The notes beneath the pieces were generated by a model. It was not told the DNA's origin, did not search any database, and was given only the letters and a program-made list of their open reading frames with translations. Below, piece after piece: positions 25,829 to 34,838 of a DNA stretch of 53,119 nt. Position 1 is the stretch's first letter. Each line of letters starts with the position of its first letter. Source of the stretch: Candidatus Merdisoma merdipullorum (GTDB taxonomy: Bacteria; Bacillota; Clostridia; Lachnospirales; Lachnospiraceae); NCBI GenBank assembly GCA_018715645.1, contig DVLE01000010.1:1-53119 (forward strand), read 5' to 3'. Made by a program: the position numbers and the translations under genes.

Positions 25829-28525
25829 TCACTCATATTTTCCTTTCGCCACCTTCTTTCCCAGCAGCGCTCTCTGATTTTTGTTGACAAAGGATCTTGT
25901 CCTTGCCCGCAGCAGAATCTTACGTCCTTCCGAAGTCCGGGTATAGACAAGGCGGAATCTTCCCAGAGCTCCCCGTATATGCTTTTCAAAAATAACCGCA
26001 CGTTCTTTCTGCTTTCCGAAAATCTCCGGAACAGCGTAATATTCATTCCTTCCCAGGAGTCTCTTATCTCGCATGAGCAGATACCTGGGATTGTCGATCA
26101 CTCCCCACAGTTCTTCCATGCAGCAGGCAAACGTGGTCTTGTCCCGCATGGTTCCGCCTTTCAGATACGTATGAATCAGCATTCCTTCTGCGGATTCCAC
26201 TTCCGCCCTGCTGGATTCCGGATCTTCAAGCTCTCCAATCTCAGCAAGCGCCCTGGCCACCGCCCGGCTAAGATATTTCATTCTTCGCTCCGGCGTACTG
26301 AACCGAAAGAGTATGACGCCGTACCGGACAATGAGGACCGCCAGGAGGAGCATGAGTACCCCCAGGAGATTTGCCTGCATGGCGTCCCTTCCGCCGCTTC
26401 GCATAAAAGCCTGTCCAAACTCCAGAAGAATCATCAGGATAACATTCAGAATCTCTATGCCTAGCGCATGGATAAACAGATAGCTGGTCTTGAGTTCCTC
26501 TCTTGGAACGGTCTCTACCTGCTCCACTTCCATATCGCCCCGGATTTCCCTTAAGGATTCCTGCCAACGCCTGCGAAGACTTTCTCTGTCCGCGGCCCGT
26601 GCAAGCATCATCTGATTGACTGCTTCCATTTGGTCACGGGAATCAAATTTCGGTATGTCAAGACGGCCAATTCCGCTCTCTATGACGGGATCTTTCCAGG
26701 ATATTCCCAAAAATGAATCGAACCTTCTCACCAGAGTCTCATAATCGCCGGAAAAATCCGCATGTTTCTTATCTCTTTTTTTCTGCGGAAAAATGCAGGC
26801 GAGATGCCAGATATTTCCCGTCTTGTCCGGCTGTTCTGAATCTGTCCGGATGGTTCTTCCGCGCATCTGATTGCTCAGCATGAATGAGCCCACGTAGGTG
26901 GCCAGAATCAGAGAATTGACGCAAGGCGCGTCCCAGCCCTCTCCCAAAAGAGATTTTGTCCCAATCAGTATCTGAATGTCTCCCTGCCGAAAGAGTTCCG
27001 TCACGGCCGCTACCACAGGAGTACTCTTTCCTTTCACCTGAAGTCTTCCATATCCGCTGTCCTTCAGCGGCAATAAGACCCCTTCGCAGCCTTTTTCTGC
27101 CAGAAGGCCTTCCAGCTTCTCCTTCGTCTGCATCGGAACAATGACGACCGTGCCGCTCAGACACCCAAGACGAAGTCCTTCTTCCTGTTTCCTTCTCAGA
27201 TGCTCAAAGATAGGAACGGCACCGATCTCAGACGTCATATCCTGTTCTGTTCCCACGATAGACAGCTTATCCTTCTTGATGTAATCGCACAGGATCAGCA
27301 GGCGAAGCTTCTCGCCCTGCGCCTGGTACTCAGCCCCAGCGATCTGCTGGATACTGTCCATCTTTCCGCGGCTTTTGACAAGCAGTTTCTGCATCGCGTC
27401 CTTGTGGGTCAGGGATACCTTTCCCCGGTAAATGCACCCTGCCTCCTTCAGTTCCCGGACAAGCTGATTCCTTTCTTCCTCTGATACCTGATACGAATCC
27501 GCATCCTCATACAGAAATCCCTGAAGCAGAGTTTCCAGCCAGTCGTCATTTAATCCCGGCAGCTTTCCTTTAGTTCCCAGCAGCTTTTTGAAATAAGGCG
27601 AAAACGGAATTCCCTGTGCCTGACAGAAGATAAGAAGCGCGGAAAAATATTTCGGATTATCCAGGAACTTATCGCTGTACTCCTCCGGATTTTGCAATCC
27701 CTTATGCGAGGCGATCATTCTGACAAAACGCTCTCCGGTCAGAATCGTATTTCTGATTTCCTCCGTTTTCTTCTGATACTCATTGATCTCCGCCAGTTCT
27801 TCCTTTACAGGCCAGTTAAAATAAACGTAGTCCTCATGAGGGCAGAGACTTCCTTCTCTTACCAGCTCCGGCGTAAAGATTTCTTCATCGATGGGGCCGC
27901 ACAGGTCAATATAACGCTTCCACTGTCCCGGAGTGCTGTCGTAGGGCGGAGTGGCTGTAAGAGAGATGACAGTCATCCCCTCCTCTTTCTTCATAAAAGC
28001 TTCCAGCGATTTCCACCATTCGCTTCTCAGATGATGCGCCTCATCCAGACAGACGGTTTTCACGCCGGCGGCTTTCACAGCCTCAAAAATATCGAAATCG
28101 CGAAAATCCACGGACTCGACTTTCTGCGTTTCATCCTCTCCGGCCGTCCCGTCGTCTTCCGCCATCTCTCCCTGATAATGCTTCATGGCACTATAGAGAG
28201 CCTGGTAAGTGACGGCAGTGATAGGTTTCATCCGTTTCAGATCATTTGACAGGATTTCATCCGGCTCACAGTCGGAAGCAAGAAAGCCCTCCGTAATTCG
28301 TTCCAGCCACTGCTGTCTGATCGTTATGCTCGGAGACAGAATCAGGCAGGGAGCACCCAGACGGCGAATCAGCTCAATTCCAAGCGTCGTCTTTCCTGAA
28401 CCGGGCGCGGCCACGATGTGCAGCTTGCCGTCCAGCAGATATTTCTGTGAATCTGCCAGAACCCTTTCCTGATATGTTCTCCATGTTCCTTTGAACTGCA
28501 ATACATTGTCGTAAATATTTTTCAT
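25829..28525 (-). CDS. DEAD/DEAH-box SF2 helicase with C-terminal membrane segments
   Basis: 898 residues. Helicase motifs: Walker A PGSGKTT (residues 41-47), DEAH (161-164), SLTATPP (188-194), GTKSLLGEGWDAP and motif VI NQMRGRTIRTD. The arrangement resembles SF2 type III/XPB-like restriction helicases. After the helicase core come two strongly hydrophobic segments (about 680-740: IHALGIEILNVILMILLEFG and ANLLGVLMLLLAVLIVRYGV) and a basic C-terminal domain of about 150 residues. Membrane anchoring is unusual for an SF2 helicase. No nuclease, methylase or other defence gene is adjacent, so the role is unknown. It starts 72 bp downstream of the bceB stop with an ATG. Confidence 0.85.
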   Translation of the reverse strand: MKNIYDNVLQFKGTWRTYQERVLADSQKYLLDGKLHIVAAPGSGKTTLGIELIRRLGAPCLILSPSITIRQQWLERITEGFLASDCEPDEILSNDLKRMKPITAVTYQALYSAMKHYQGEMAEDDGTAGEDETQKVESVDFRDFDIFEAVKAAGVKTVCLDEAHHLRSEWWKSLEAFMKKEEGMTVISLTATPPYDSTPGQWKRYIDLCGPIDEEIFTPELVREGSLCPHEDYVYFNWPVKEELAEINEYQKKTEEIRNTILTGERFVRMIASHKGLQNPEEYSDKFLDNPKYFSALLIFCQAQGIPFSPYFKKLLGTKGKLPGLNDDWLETLLQGFLYEDADSYQVSEEERNQLVRELKEAGCIYRGKVSLTHKDAMQKLLVKSRGKMDSIQQIAGAEYQAQGEKLRLLILCDYIKKDKLSIVGTEQDMTSEIGAVPIFEHLRRKQEEGLRLGCLSGTVVIVPMQTKEKLEGLLAEKGCEGVLLPLKDSGYGRLQVKGKSTPVVAAVTELFRQGDIQILIGTKSLLGEGWDAPCVNSLILATYVGSFMLSNQMRGRTIRTDSEQPDKTGNIWHLACIFPQKKRDKKHADFSGDYETLVRRFDSFLGISWKDPVIESGIGRLDIPKFDSRDQMEAVNQMMLARAADRESLRRRWQESLREIRGDMEVEQVETVPREELKTSYLFIHALGIEILNVILMILLEFGQAFMRSGGRDAMQANLLGVLMLLLAVLIVRYGVILFRFSTPERRMKYLSRAVARALAEIGELEDPESSRAEVESAEGMLIHTYLKGGTMRDKTTFACCMEELWGVIDNPRYLLMRDKRLLGRNEYYAVPEIFGKQKERAVIFEKHIRGALGRFRLVYTRTSEGRKILLRARTRSFVNKNQRALLGKKVAKGKYE

Positions 28526-28597
28526 TCTGTTCAGGCCCTTTTCCGTTTTACAAGTATTATACCATATAGAAACGGAATGAGCTACCGGACAGATTTT

Positions 28598-30583
28598 TTA
28601 CCGGCTTACGATCCGGTAATAGGTTCTTGCTGTCAGCAGATACACGATCACATAGAATACTGTGAATACCAGGAAGCTGACGAGCGTACAGAGCATGTAA
28701 AGTCCCGTATTTGACAGGTAAAGAAGAGCCAGAAGCTGTGCCATAAGCGGGAATGCCGCCGCCACATGAATACCTGCCACAATCAGCGGAAGGAAGAATA
28801 CTGTCAATACCTGGGACCGAATCGCCGAACGCACTTCCCTGCGGCTTAAGCCTACCTTCTGCATGATCGCAAAGCGTTCTCTGTCCGCATAGCCCTCGGA
28901 AATCTGCTTGTAATAAATAATCAGGACCGCCGCCATGAGAAACAGCGTGCCAAGGAACAGACCCAGGAAGAAAAAGCCTCCGTACAGCTTCAGATAAATG
29001 GCGTCCGCCCCTGCTCTTGCATCCGGAGAGCCTTTCAGATCACCATTCTGCAAAAACTGGAGCAGCGTCTCCGAAAAAGCGAGCTGACTTTCCTGACTCT
29101 CGTCCGTATTGAATCCATAAAAGTATTCCGGCTCGCTGGCAATGTCTGAAAGCGCCGCCTTCTGCTTTTCATAAATCGCGTTAAATTCTTCCTGATCGGG
29201 GACGACCATAAAGTAGCTGCTCGTTATGTTGGAAGCCATAAGTCCCTTTCCCGGAAAATCCTCCAGCCTCTCCCGGACCTGATATTCCCGGTCAAAAAGC
29301 TTCACTGTCGGATAGCTGTAATTTCCTCGGCTGTCATAAAGGAGAATCTCTCCGTCCGCAAGCGAGATTGGTGTCCCGGCGGCTTCATTATAATCTTCCA
29401 GCGTAAGTACGTACAGGTTTACGATGCGGTTTGTGTCCAAAAGAGTTCCCTCCCGTGACACCTGGAACGTATCCCCCTCCTCTATACCGGAAAATACCAG
29501 ATACCCGTACTGTACCTCGTCAGTCACAGACAGTCCCTGCTCCTGCTGAAATGCCCGTACCTGTTCAAACAGAGCCTCGCTGTTCTCCTTTGAATCTTCT
29601 CTTGAATAGACCACGAAGTCGTAGGGATACCGGGAATTTACCACGTCCTCAATTCCAAGCATCAGAGAACTTGTGGCAGACACCATGACCAGCACCATCG
29701 TAGACAGAATACAGATGTTCGCAAGTCCCACAGCGTTCTGTTTCATGCGGTAAATCATGCCTGAGACGCTGATAAAATGACTGGTTTTGTAATAATAAGC
29801 CTTATTGTTTCTTAAAAGCTTTAAAAAGGCGATGCTGCCGGCTGTAAAAAGAAGATAGGTTCCCACGACGACCAGAAGAACCGCTATAAAAAAGAGATAG
29901 ACAGAGGTAATCGGATTTTCCGTTGTAATTGCCAGATAATAGCCGATTCCCACACAAAGAAAGCCCAATATAGCCAGCAGCCATTTTGTTCTTGGTTCCC
30001 TCTCTCCGGCCTGGCTGTCACGCAAAAGGCTTATGGGAGTGGAAACCTGGATCTGACGAACTGCATTTAAAAAGAGCAGCAGGAAAATCACGGCGAACAG
30101 ACGTATCGTATCCCACAACGCTTCCGCAGACACAAAGAAGCCCAGAGACACCTCGGCACGCACGAGTTTCCCGATCACCAGAAACATCATTTTATCCAGA
30201 GCCATTCCAAAGAGCAGGCCGCAGACCATGCTGAGAAAAAAGACGTACAGGGATTCCCAGGCCAGCGTCTTCGCCAGATGCCTCTTTCCAAGTCCCAGAA
30301 TATAAAAAACTCCGAACTCCTTTTTTCTTCGCTTCAGAAGAAAGCTGTTGGTATAAAATAGAAAGATCAGGGAAAACAGACCGATGATCCCCGAACCCAT
30401 TTCCATGAGCGACACAAGAGTCCGGTCTCCCGCCATCTGCAGAAGCCCCGGATTCAGGGACAGGGACTTGACGATATAATAGAGCATGACCGTCACCACG
30501 CAGGTTAGAATATAGGGAAAATACGTATTCCCATTCTTTTTTATATTTCCGGCGGCCAGCTTCGCAAAAAATCCCCTACGCAT
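28598..30583 (-). CDS. BceB-type FtsX-like ABC permease
   Basis: About 661 residues with ten membrane segments: one, then three, two, one and three around a large extracytoplasmic domain (about 320-525). This is the layout of BceB/VraG permeases. These work with an ATPase and an intramembrane-sensing kinase to detect and remove peptide antibiotics from lipid II intermediates. The chosen ATG at 30583 follows GGTGGTGAG and overlaps the end of the ATPase gene by 8 bp, so the two are coupled; the in-frame start at 30604 is less likely. The substrate cannot be predicted. Confidence 0.9.
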   Translation of the reverse strand: MRRGFFAKLAAGNIKKNGNTYFPYILTCVVTVMLYYIVKSLSLNPGLLQMAGDRTLVSLMEMGSGIIGLFSLIFLFYTNSFLLKRRKKEFGVFYILGLGKRHLAKTLAWESLYVFFLSMVCGLLFGMALDKMMFLVIGKLVRAEVSLGFFVSAEALWDTIRLFAVIFLLLFLNAVRQIQVSTPISLLRDSQAGEREPRTKWLLAILGFLCVGIGYYLAITTENPITSVYLFFIAVLLVVVGTYLLFTAGSIAFLKLLRNNKAYYYKTSHFISVSGMIYRMKQNAVGLANICILSTMVLVMVSATSSLMLGIEDVVNSRYPYDFVVYSREDSKENSEALFEQVRAFQQEQGLSVTDEVQYGYLVFSGIEEGDTFQVSREGTLLDTNRIVNLYVLTLEDYNEAAGTPISLADGEILLYDSRGNYSYPTVKLFDREYQVRERLEDFPGKGLMASNITSSYFMVVPDQEEFNAIYEKQKAALSDIASEPEYFYGFNTDESQESQLAFSETLLQFLQNGDLKGSPDARAGADAIYLKLYGGFFFLGLFLGTLFLMAAVLIIYYKQISEGYADRERFAIMQKVGLSRREVRSAIRSQVLTVFFLPLIVAGIHVAAAFPLMAQLLALLYLSNTGLYMLCTLVSFLVFTVFYVIVYLLTARTYYRIVSR

Positions 30584-31343
30584 GACGCTCACCACCTGTC
30601 GCAAGCAGAGTCAGCGTATTGGAGATCTTCTGATACTGCTGTTCTTCGGTCGCGTCCCCGCGGTAAATCTGATGGAAGACCTGGCCATCCCGGATAAAAA
30701 GTACCCGTCCCGCATGGCTGGCCGCCCTGGTGGAGTGGGTTACCATAAGGATCGTCTGCCCTTCCCGGTTCACTTCGCTGAAGATCCGAAGCAGATTGTC
30801 TGTAGCTCTGGAATCCAGCGCTCCCGTAGGCTCATCCGCCAGCAAAAGCTTGGGTTTTGTAATCAGGGCGCGGGCTACCGCAGCCCTCTGCTTCTGTCCG
30901 CCGGACACCTCATAAGGATACTTCTTTAAAATGTCCGCGATCTGCAGCTTTCTGGCCAGAGGCTTGATGCGGCCTGCCATCTCCTGATACCCCTTTCCCG
31001 CCAAAACCAGAGGAAGAAAGATATTGTCCTGAATGGAAAAGGTATCCAGAAGATTGAATTCCTGGAACACGAAGCCCAGATTATCCCGGCGGAACGCAGA
31101 GATCTCCTTCTCCTTGACGGAAGAAAGGCTCCTTCCATCCAAAATCACTTCCCCTCCTGTGGGCTTGTCAAGAGCCGCCAGAATATTCAAAAGCGTCGTC
31201 TTTCCGGATCCGGACTCGCCCATGATTGCCACATACTCTCCTTCTTCTACGGAAAAAGACACATTGGAGAGTGCCTGCACCTGATTGCCGCCGAAGCGCG
31301 TCGTATAAATCTTTTTCAGGCATTTTGCCTCTAAAATTGCCAT
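30576..31343 (-). CDS. BceA-type ABC transporter ATPase
   Basis: 255 residues. It has Walker A GESGSGKTTLL, Q-loop FVFQEFNLLD, the signature VSGGQKQRAAVARAL, Walker B LLLADEPTGALD and the switch His in VTHSTRAA. This is the MacB/LolD/BceA class of ATPase. The start at 31343 follows AGGAGG at ideal spacing; the longer open frame reaches into the regulatory region. It overlaps the permease gene by 8 bp and lies downstream of the kinase with its own regulatory region. Confidence 0.93.
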   Translation of the reverse strand: MAILEAKCLKKIYTTRFGGNQVQALSNVSFSVEEGEYVAIMGESGSGKTTLLNILAALDKPTGGEVILDGRSLSSVKEKEISAFRRDNLGFVFQEFNLLDTFSIQDNIFLPLVLAGKGYQEMAGRIKPLARKLQIADILKKYPYEVSGGQKQRAAVARALITKPKLLLADEPTGALDSRATDNLLRIFSEVNREGQTILMVTHSTRAASHAGRVLFIRDGQVFHQIYRGDATEEQQYQKISNTLTLLATGGERHA

Positions 31344-31505
31344 AACATACTGCCTCCTGCATTTTTTTATCCATAGCGTCGATGTACCAAGGGTATCCCT
31401 GATTGACAGGGACATCTGCGCCCTGGTCAACTGAGGATAATAAAAGGATAACAGAAAAGGCCGGAACGCCGCCATTCATACAGGTGACATTCCGGTCCAT
31501 GGATG

Positions 31506-31519
31506 TGACATTTTTGTAA
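31506..31519 (-). promoter_or_regulatory. BceR-type operator upstream of the ABC genes
   Basis: On the minus strand, TTACA-N4-TGTCA fits the BceR-box consensus TnACA-N4-TGTAA with one deviation. It lies about 165 bp before the ATPase start, between kinase and ATPase genes. A second AATGTCAC occurs 23 bp further on. The rest of the gap (31344-31505) contains a 5-bp hairpin and no clear -35/-10 pair. Confidence 0.55.
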
Positions 31520-31556
31520 GCTTCCGCGACAGCCGCTTCCTGCTTTTTTTTGAAAT

Positions 31557-32564
31557 TCACTCCACCGAAAGCTTTTCCGTGTGCAGATCGAGAAAGACCG
31601 TGGTTCCCGCTCCCGGCTCCGACTGCACCGTAAGACCATGAGAGAGGCGATCGGCCGCCTTTTTGCACAGGTACAGGCCAAGACCTGTGGACTTTTTATC
31701 GGCCCGGCCATTGTAGCCTGTGAAGCCCTTCTCAAAAATACGCGGCAGATCTTCCGCAGCGATCCCGATTCCCGTATCTGAGATTTTCAGGATCTTGTCC
31801 GGCGTCACTTCAATCGTAACGCTTCCCTCCGGGGTGTATTTAATACTGTTGGACAAAAGCTGCTCCAGAATAAAAAGAAGCCACTTTTCATCCGTAAGAA
31901 CTCTGACCTGAACCGGTGTATAAGAAAGTTTCAGTTTCCTGCGAACAAACAATGGCGCATATTTATGAACAGCCTGCCGGATAATACTGTCCAGATCGTA
32001 TTCCTGGAATACATAGTCGGAAGAATCGCCGCAAAGGCGCAGATAGCTTAAGACCATTTCCACATACTGTTCAATGCGGAAAAGCTCGGCCGACAGCTCC
32101 CTATACTCCTCTGTGTCTTCTCCTGCCAGTATCATCCGCATAACGGAAATGGGTGTCTTGATCTGGTGTACCCAGGTCGTATAGTAGTCCAGACTTTCCT
32201 GCCGCCTGTCTTCCCATAGCGTCTCCGCTTCTTTTCCAAGACGGCTAAGCTCCAGGAAAAGCTTCTGCAGATCCTGTTCTTCCACTGTCTTTCCCTGCGG
32301 AAGCTCCTCCGGCGTCAACGGGAGATTCCGCAATATCTCCTCATATCTGCGATGACGGCCAAGGCAGCAGAAAAAATCCGCCGCCAGCACAAGAAAAAGC
32401 AGCAGCAGGCTTAGCGCGCCGGCATACAGCACGGCCTCCGTCTCCAGATCATACAGAGAAAAGACCAGGGCAAAGATAGCGGCACACGCCAGGAAAAGCA
32501 GCAGCATTTTTCTGCGCCCGGCAAGATAACGTCCAAACACGGCATACCCTTTTTCCCTGTTCAT
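31557..32564 (-). CDS. BceS-type intramembrane-sensing histidine kinase
   Basis: 335 residues. Two closely spaced membrane helices (about 19-38 and 44-66) with almost no loop form the sensor; such kinases sense through their partner ABC transporter. The H-box is TTWVHQIKTPISVMRM. The ATPase domain has the N-box EQLLSNSIKYTP, the G1 box ISDTGIGIAAEDLP and the G2 box STGLGLYLCK. It should phosphorylate the response regulator encoded 22 bp upstream. Confidence 0.93.
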   Translation of the reverse strand: MNREKGYAVFGRYLAGRRKMLLLFLACAAIFALVFSLYDLETEAVLYAGALSLLLLFLVLAADFFCCLGRHRRYEEILRNLPLTPEELPQGKTVEEQDLQKLFLELSRLGKEAETLWEDRRQESLDYYTTWVHQIKTPISVMRMILAGEDTEEYRELSAELFRIEQYVEMVLSYLRLCGDSSDYVFQEYDLDSIIRQAVHKYAPLFVRRKLKLSYTPVQVRVLTDEKWLLFILEQLLSNSIKYTPEGSVTIEVTPDKILKISDTGIGIAAEDLPRIFEKGFTGYNGRADKKSTGLGLYLCKKAADRLSHGLTVQSEPGAGTTVFLDLHTEKLSVE

Positions 32565-32586
32565 GTTCTTCCTCCTTCACACGACG

Positions 32587-33258
32587 TCATTCGATCAGAT
32601 AGCCGCTTCCTACCTTCGTTGTTATAAAATCTTTAAGTCCCGCAGCCTCAAGCTTTCTGCGGAGACGGTTTACGTTGACGGTCAGAGTGTTTTCCTCCAC
32701 ATAGGCGTCCATCTGCCAGAGCTTTGTCATCAAAGTCTCCCGGCTTACCACCTTTCCCCTATGCTCCATCAGTGTCTGAAGGATCCGAAATTCATTTTTG
32801 GTAAGCTCCACTCTCTGATCCCGGAAAACCAACGAGGTGTCGTTCAGGTTCAGCACGGCTCCTCTGTGCTCCAGCACAGGGATCTTATTCCCCATATCAT
32901 AGGTCCGGCGAAGCAGGGCCTGCATCTTGGCCGTCATCACATTCAAATCCACCGGCTTGGCGATGAAGTCGTCGCCGCCCATATTCATGGCCATAACGAT
33001 ATTCATGTTGTCAGCAGCCGACGAGAGGAAGATAACCGGGACCTCTGAAATCCTGCGAATCTCACTGCACCAGTGGTAACCGTTGAAAAAAGGAAGCATA
33101 ATGTCCACAAGCACCAGATGAGGATCATATTCCACAAAGGCCGGGAGCACATTCTGAAAGTCCCTGACGCACCGCACCTCATGTCCCCAGGCTTCTATCT
33201 GCTTCTTCATGGCCAGCGCCAAAGAGAAATCATCCTCAATAATGAAAATCCGATACAT
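32587..33258 (-). CDS. BceR-type OmpR-family response regulator
   Basis: 223 residues. The receiver domain (1-120) has the acidic pair IIEDD, phospho-Asp in LVLVDIMLPFFNG and the conserved Lys in DFIAKPVD. The winged-helix DNA-binding domain (about 130-223) has the recognition region EENTLTVNVNRLRRKLE. It probably binds the box at 31506-31519 and activates the ABC genes. A lipoprotein gene ends 35 bp upstream on the same strand, so the two may be co-transcribed. Confidence 0.94.
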   Translation of the reverse strand: MYRIFIIEDDFSLALAMKKQIEAWGHEVRCVRDFQNVLPAFVEYDPHLVLVDIMLPFFNGYHWCSEIRRISEVPVIFLSSAADNMNIVMAMNMGGDDFIAKPVDLNVMTAKMQALLRRTYDMGNKIPVLEHRGAVLNLNDTSLVFRDQRVELTKNEFRILQTLMEHRGKVVSRETLMTKLWQMDAYVEENTLTVNVNRLRRKLEAAGLKDFITTKVGSGYLIE

Positions 33259-33293
33259 ATTTCCTTCCTTCTCCCTGTCTCAGAGAGTACGGC

Positions 33294-34145
33294 TCACGAC
33301 TCCGCCGCATCTTTTACAAGCCCAATATTTTCTTCCGTCAGACTCACCCAGGGAATCTCCATTTCCTGCGCGTCATTCTGCCAGGAAGCCAGCCATGTCT
33401 CATATTCCGCCTGATCCGCCGGTCCTTTCGTCTCCTCGCCTTCCGGCGTAATATAATATACGATTCCTGCCCCGCTTACGTCGGCCTCTTCAGGAAAAGG
33501 ATTTCCCTGGTTGTCCGTTTCAAAATCACTGTCCCAGGCCTCCACCTGCGCCACAGCCGCATAGGCGTCCCCTTCCGGATCGTACCGGTATAAGGTGTAG
33601 GGCCAGAAATCTCCTTCAATTCCCTGGGCGTGAGACCAGCCTGCCGTCACATACCCGTTATCATAAAAGGTCAGCATTGGAAATTCTATAAATTCTTCGC
33701 GAACCATATCCAGCTCGCTCTCAAAATTGTAGACGATTTCCACCTGACCAGCCATATACGTAGTCGTATAGCGGATCAAAAGCTCTAAGCTTCCATCCTG
33801 ATCCACATCGTATACTGCAAATTGATTTTCAGATATATCGTCTCCCTGAAATCCATACTCTCTGCCATTGGGGAACAGATGGTTAAAATAAATATCATAA
33901 AGCACAGAGTGGTAGGCATCCTTTTCCTCCTCGGAAAGACTGCCGACGGCAGCCGCCAGTTCTGTCTCCGGGGCTGCGTTCTCTGTCTGCTGCTCCTCTG
34001 TCAATTCCTCTTCTGTCAGTTCCTCTGTCTGCTCCTCCCCGGTGCTTTCCCTGACAGCTTCCTCCGGCTGTGTCTGAGCGTCCGCGCATCCGGCGGCGCA
34101 TACAACGAAAAATCCGGCCAGTATCATCCCTATATGCTTTCTCAT
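33294..34145 (-). CDS. Lipoprotein with acidic linker and VCBS-like segment
   Basis: 283 residues. The signal peptide MRKHIGMILAGFFVVCAAGC ends in the lipobox AAGC (Cys20). A low-complexity Glu/Thr-rich linker follows (about 25-62, with repeats of EELTEEE/EEQTEE type). The folded part includes AVYDVDQDGSLELLIRY, a VCBS/FG-GAP-like Ca-binding pattern. It is predicted to be anchored on the outer face of the cytoplasmic membrane. It sits between an Lrp regulator (37-bp gap) and the response regulator (35-bp gap), so it may belong to the peptide-sensing module. The same DxDxDGxxELL pattern occurs in some proteins of the lipoprotein array further right. Confidence 0.75.
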   Translation of the reverse strand: MRKHIGMILAGFFVVCAAGCADAQTQPEEAVRESTGEEQTEELTEEELTEEQQTENAAPETELAAAVGSLSEEEKDAYHSVLYDIYFNHLFPNGREYGFQGDDISENQFAVYDVDQDGSLELLIRYTTTYMAGQVEIVYNFESELDMVREEFIEFPMLTFYDNGYVTAGWSHAQGIEGDFWPYTLYRYDPEGDAYAAVAQVEAWDSDFETDNQGNPFPEEADVSGAGIVYYITPEGEETKGPADQAEYETWLASWQNDAQEMEIPWVSLTEENIGLVKDAAES

Positions 34146-34182
34146 CGCTTTTGTCTCCTTTATATGATGTCGTCCATTCGGC

Positions 34183-34641
34183 TCAAAGCCGCAGTCCCTT
34201 GATGTCTTTAATCCGGGAAAGGATTACCTGATGCGTACAGTCCAGAACTCCAGGCAGCTTGTCGATCGTACCGTACATCAGAGCTTCCATTTCCTCATTG
34301 GAGGAAGCTACCGCATGTACATGAAGCCGGTTTCTTCCTGTGACACGGTAAATCTGAGTGATCGTATCGCTGTCCTGAAGCAGTTTTGCCACCTCCATAA
34401 GCGTATCCGGTCTTGTCTCAATCTCAAAGTAGCAGGAGATCCCTCCGCTTATCTTCTGCGGATTGATAATCGTGGTATATTCTTCGATAATGCCTTTTTG
34501 CTCCAGCGCCTGCACCCGCATTTTGACTGCCACACGGGAAATGCCGATCTTCTGCCCGATCTCAGAGTAGGACATCCGCGCGTTCTGAATCAGGAGGCGA
34601 ACAATCTTCTGATCCAGTTCATCCAATCCATCCAAAAACAT
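34183..34641 (-). CDS. Lrp/AsnC-family transcriptional regulator
   Basis: 152 residues. The N-terminal HTH (about 6-55: LDQKIVRLLIQNARMSYSEI, then GQKIGISRVAVKMRVQALE) is followed by an RAM ligand/oligomerisation domain (about 65-145). Such regulators respond to amino acids and often control a divergent exporter. The MATE gene is divergent and their promoters lie back to back. The ATG is preceded by GGAGGAG. It is the first gene of a possible unit with the lipoprotein and the Bce-type genes. Confidence 0.92.
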   Translation of the reverse strand: MFLDGLDELDQKIVRLLIQNARMSYSEIGQKIGISRVAVKMRVQALEQKGIIEEYTTIINPQKISGGISCYFEIETRPDTLMEVAKLLQDSDTITQIYRVTGRNRLHVHAVASSNEEMEALMYGTIDKLPGVLDCTHQVILSRIKDIKGLRL

Positions 34642-34697
34642 TTGCTTTCTCCTCCAGCGCTACACATTGACAAGAACTATAAGGTCTAATCAACGTA

Positions 34698-34740
34698 ATA
34701 TAATACCGCTATTATATAATGGCGCAAATGGGAAAGTCAA
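34698..34740 (-). promoter_or_regulatory. Lrp-like gene promoter with overlapping palindrome
   Basis: TTGACT (34740-34735), an 18-bp spacer and TATAAT (34716-34711) lie on the minus strand. A perfect palindrome with 8-bp arms and a 4-bp centre, ATATAATA-CCGC-TATTATAT (34698-34717), covers the -10. It is a good candidate operator for autorepression by the Lrp protein. Confidence 0.65.
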
Positions 34741-34758
34741 GAAATGGGGCCGGGGTGA

Positions 34759-34787
34759 TTGACAGAAGTCCGTGATTTTTTTATAAT
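34759..34787 (+). promoter_or_regulatory. Consensus promoter of the MATE gene
   Basis: A perfect TTGACA (34759-34764), 17-bp spacer and perfect TATAAT (34782-34787). The start near 34794 rules out the in-frame ATG at 34797 as the usual initiation codon and supports the one at 34839. Confidence 0.85.
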
Positions 34788-34838
34788 ATATTACGAATGT
34801 TAATTTCAATATTTCAAAAAGAAAGTTGTGGGCTGAAA

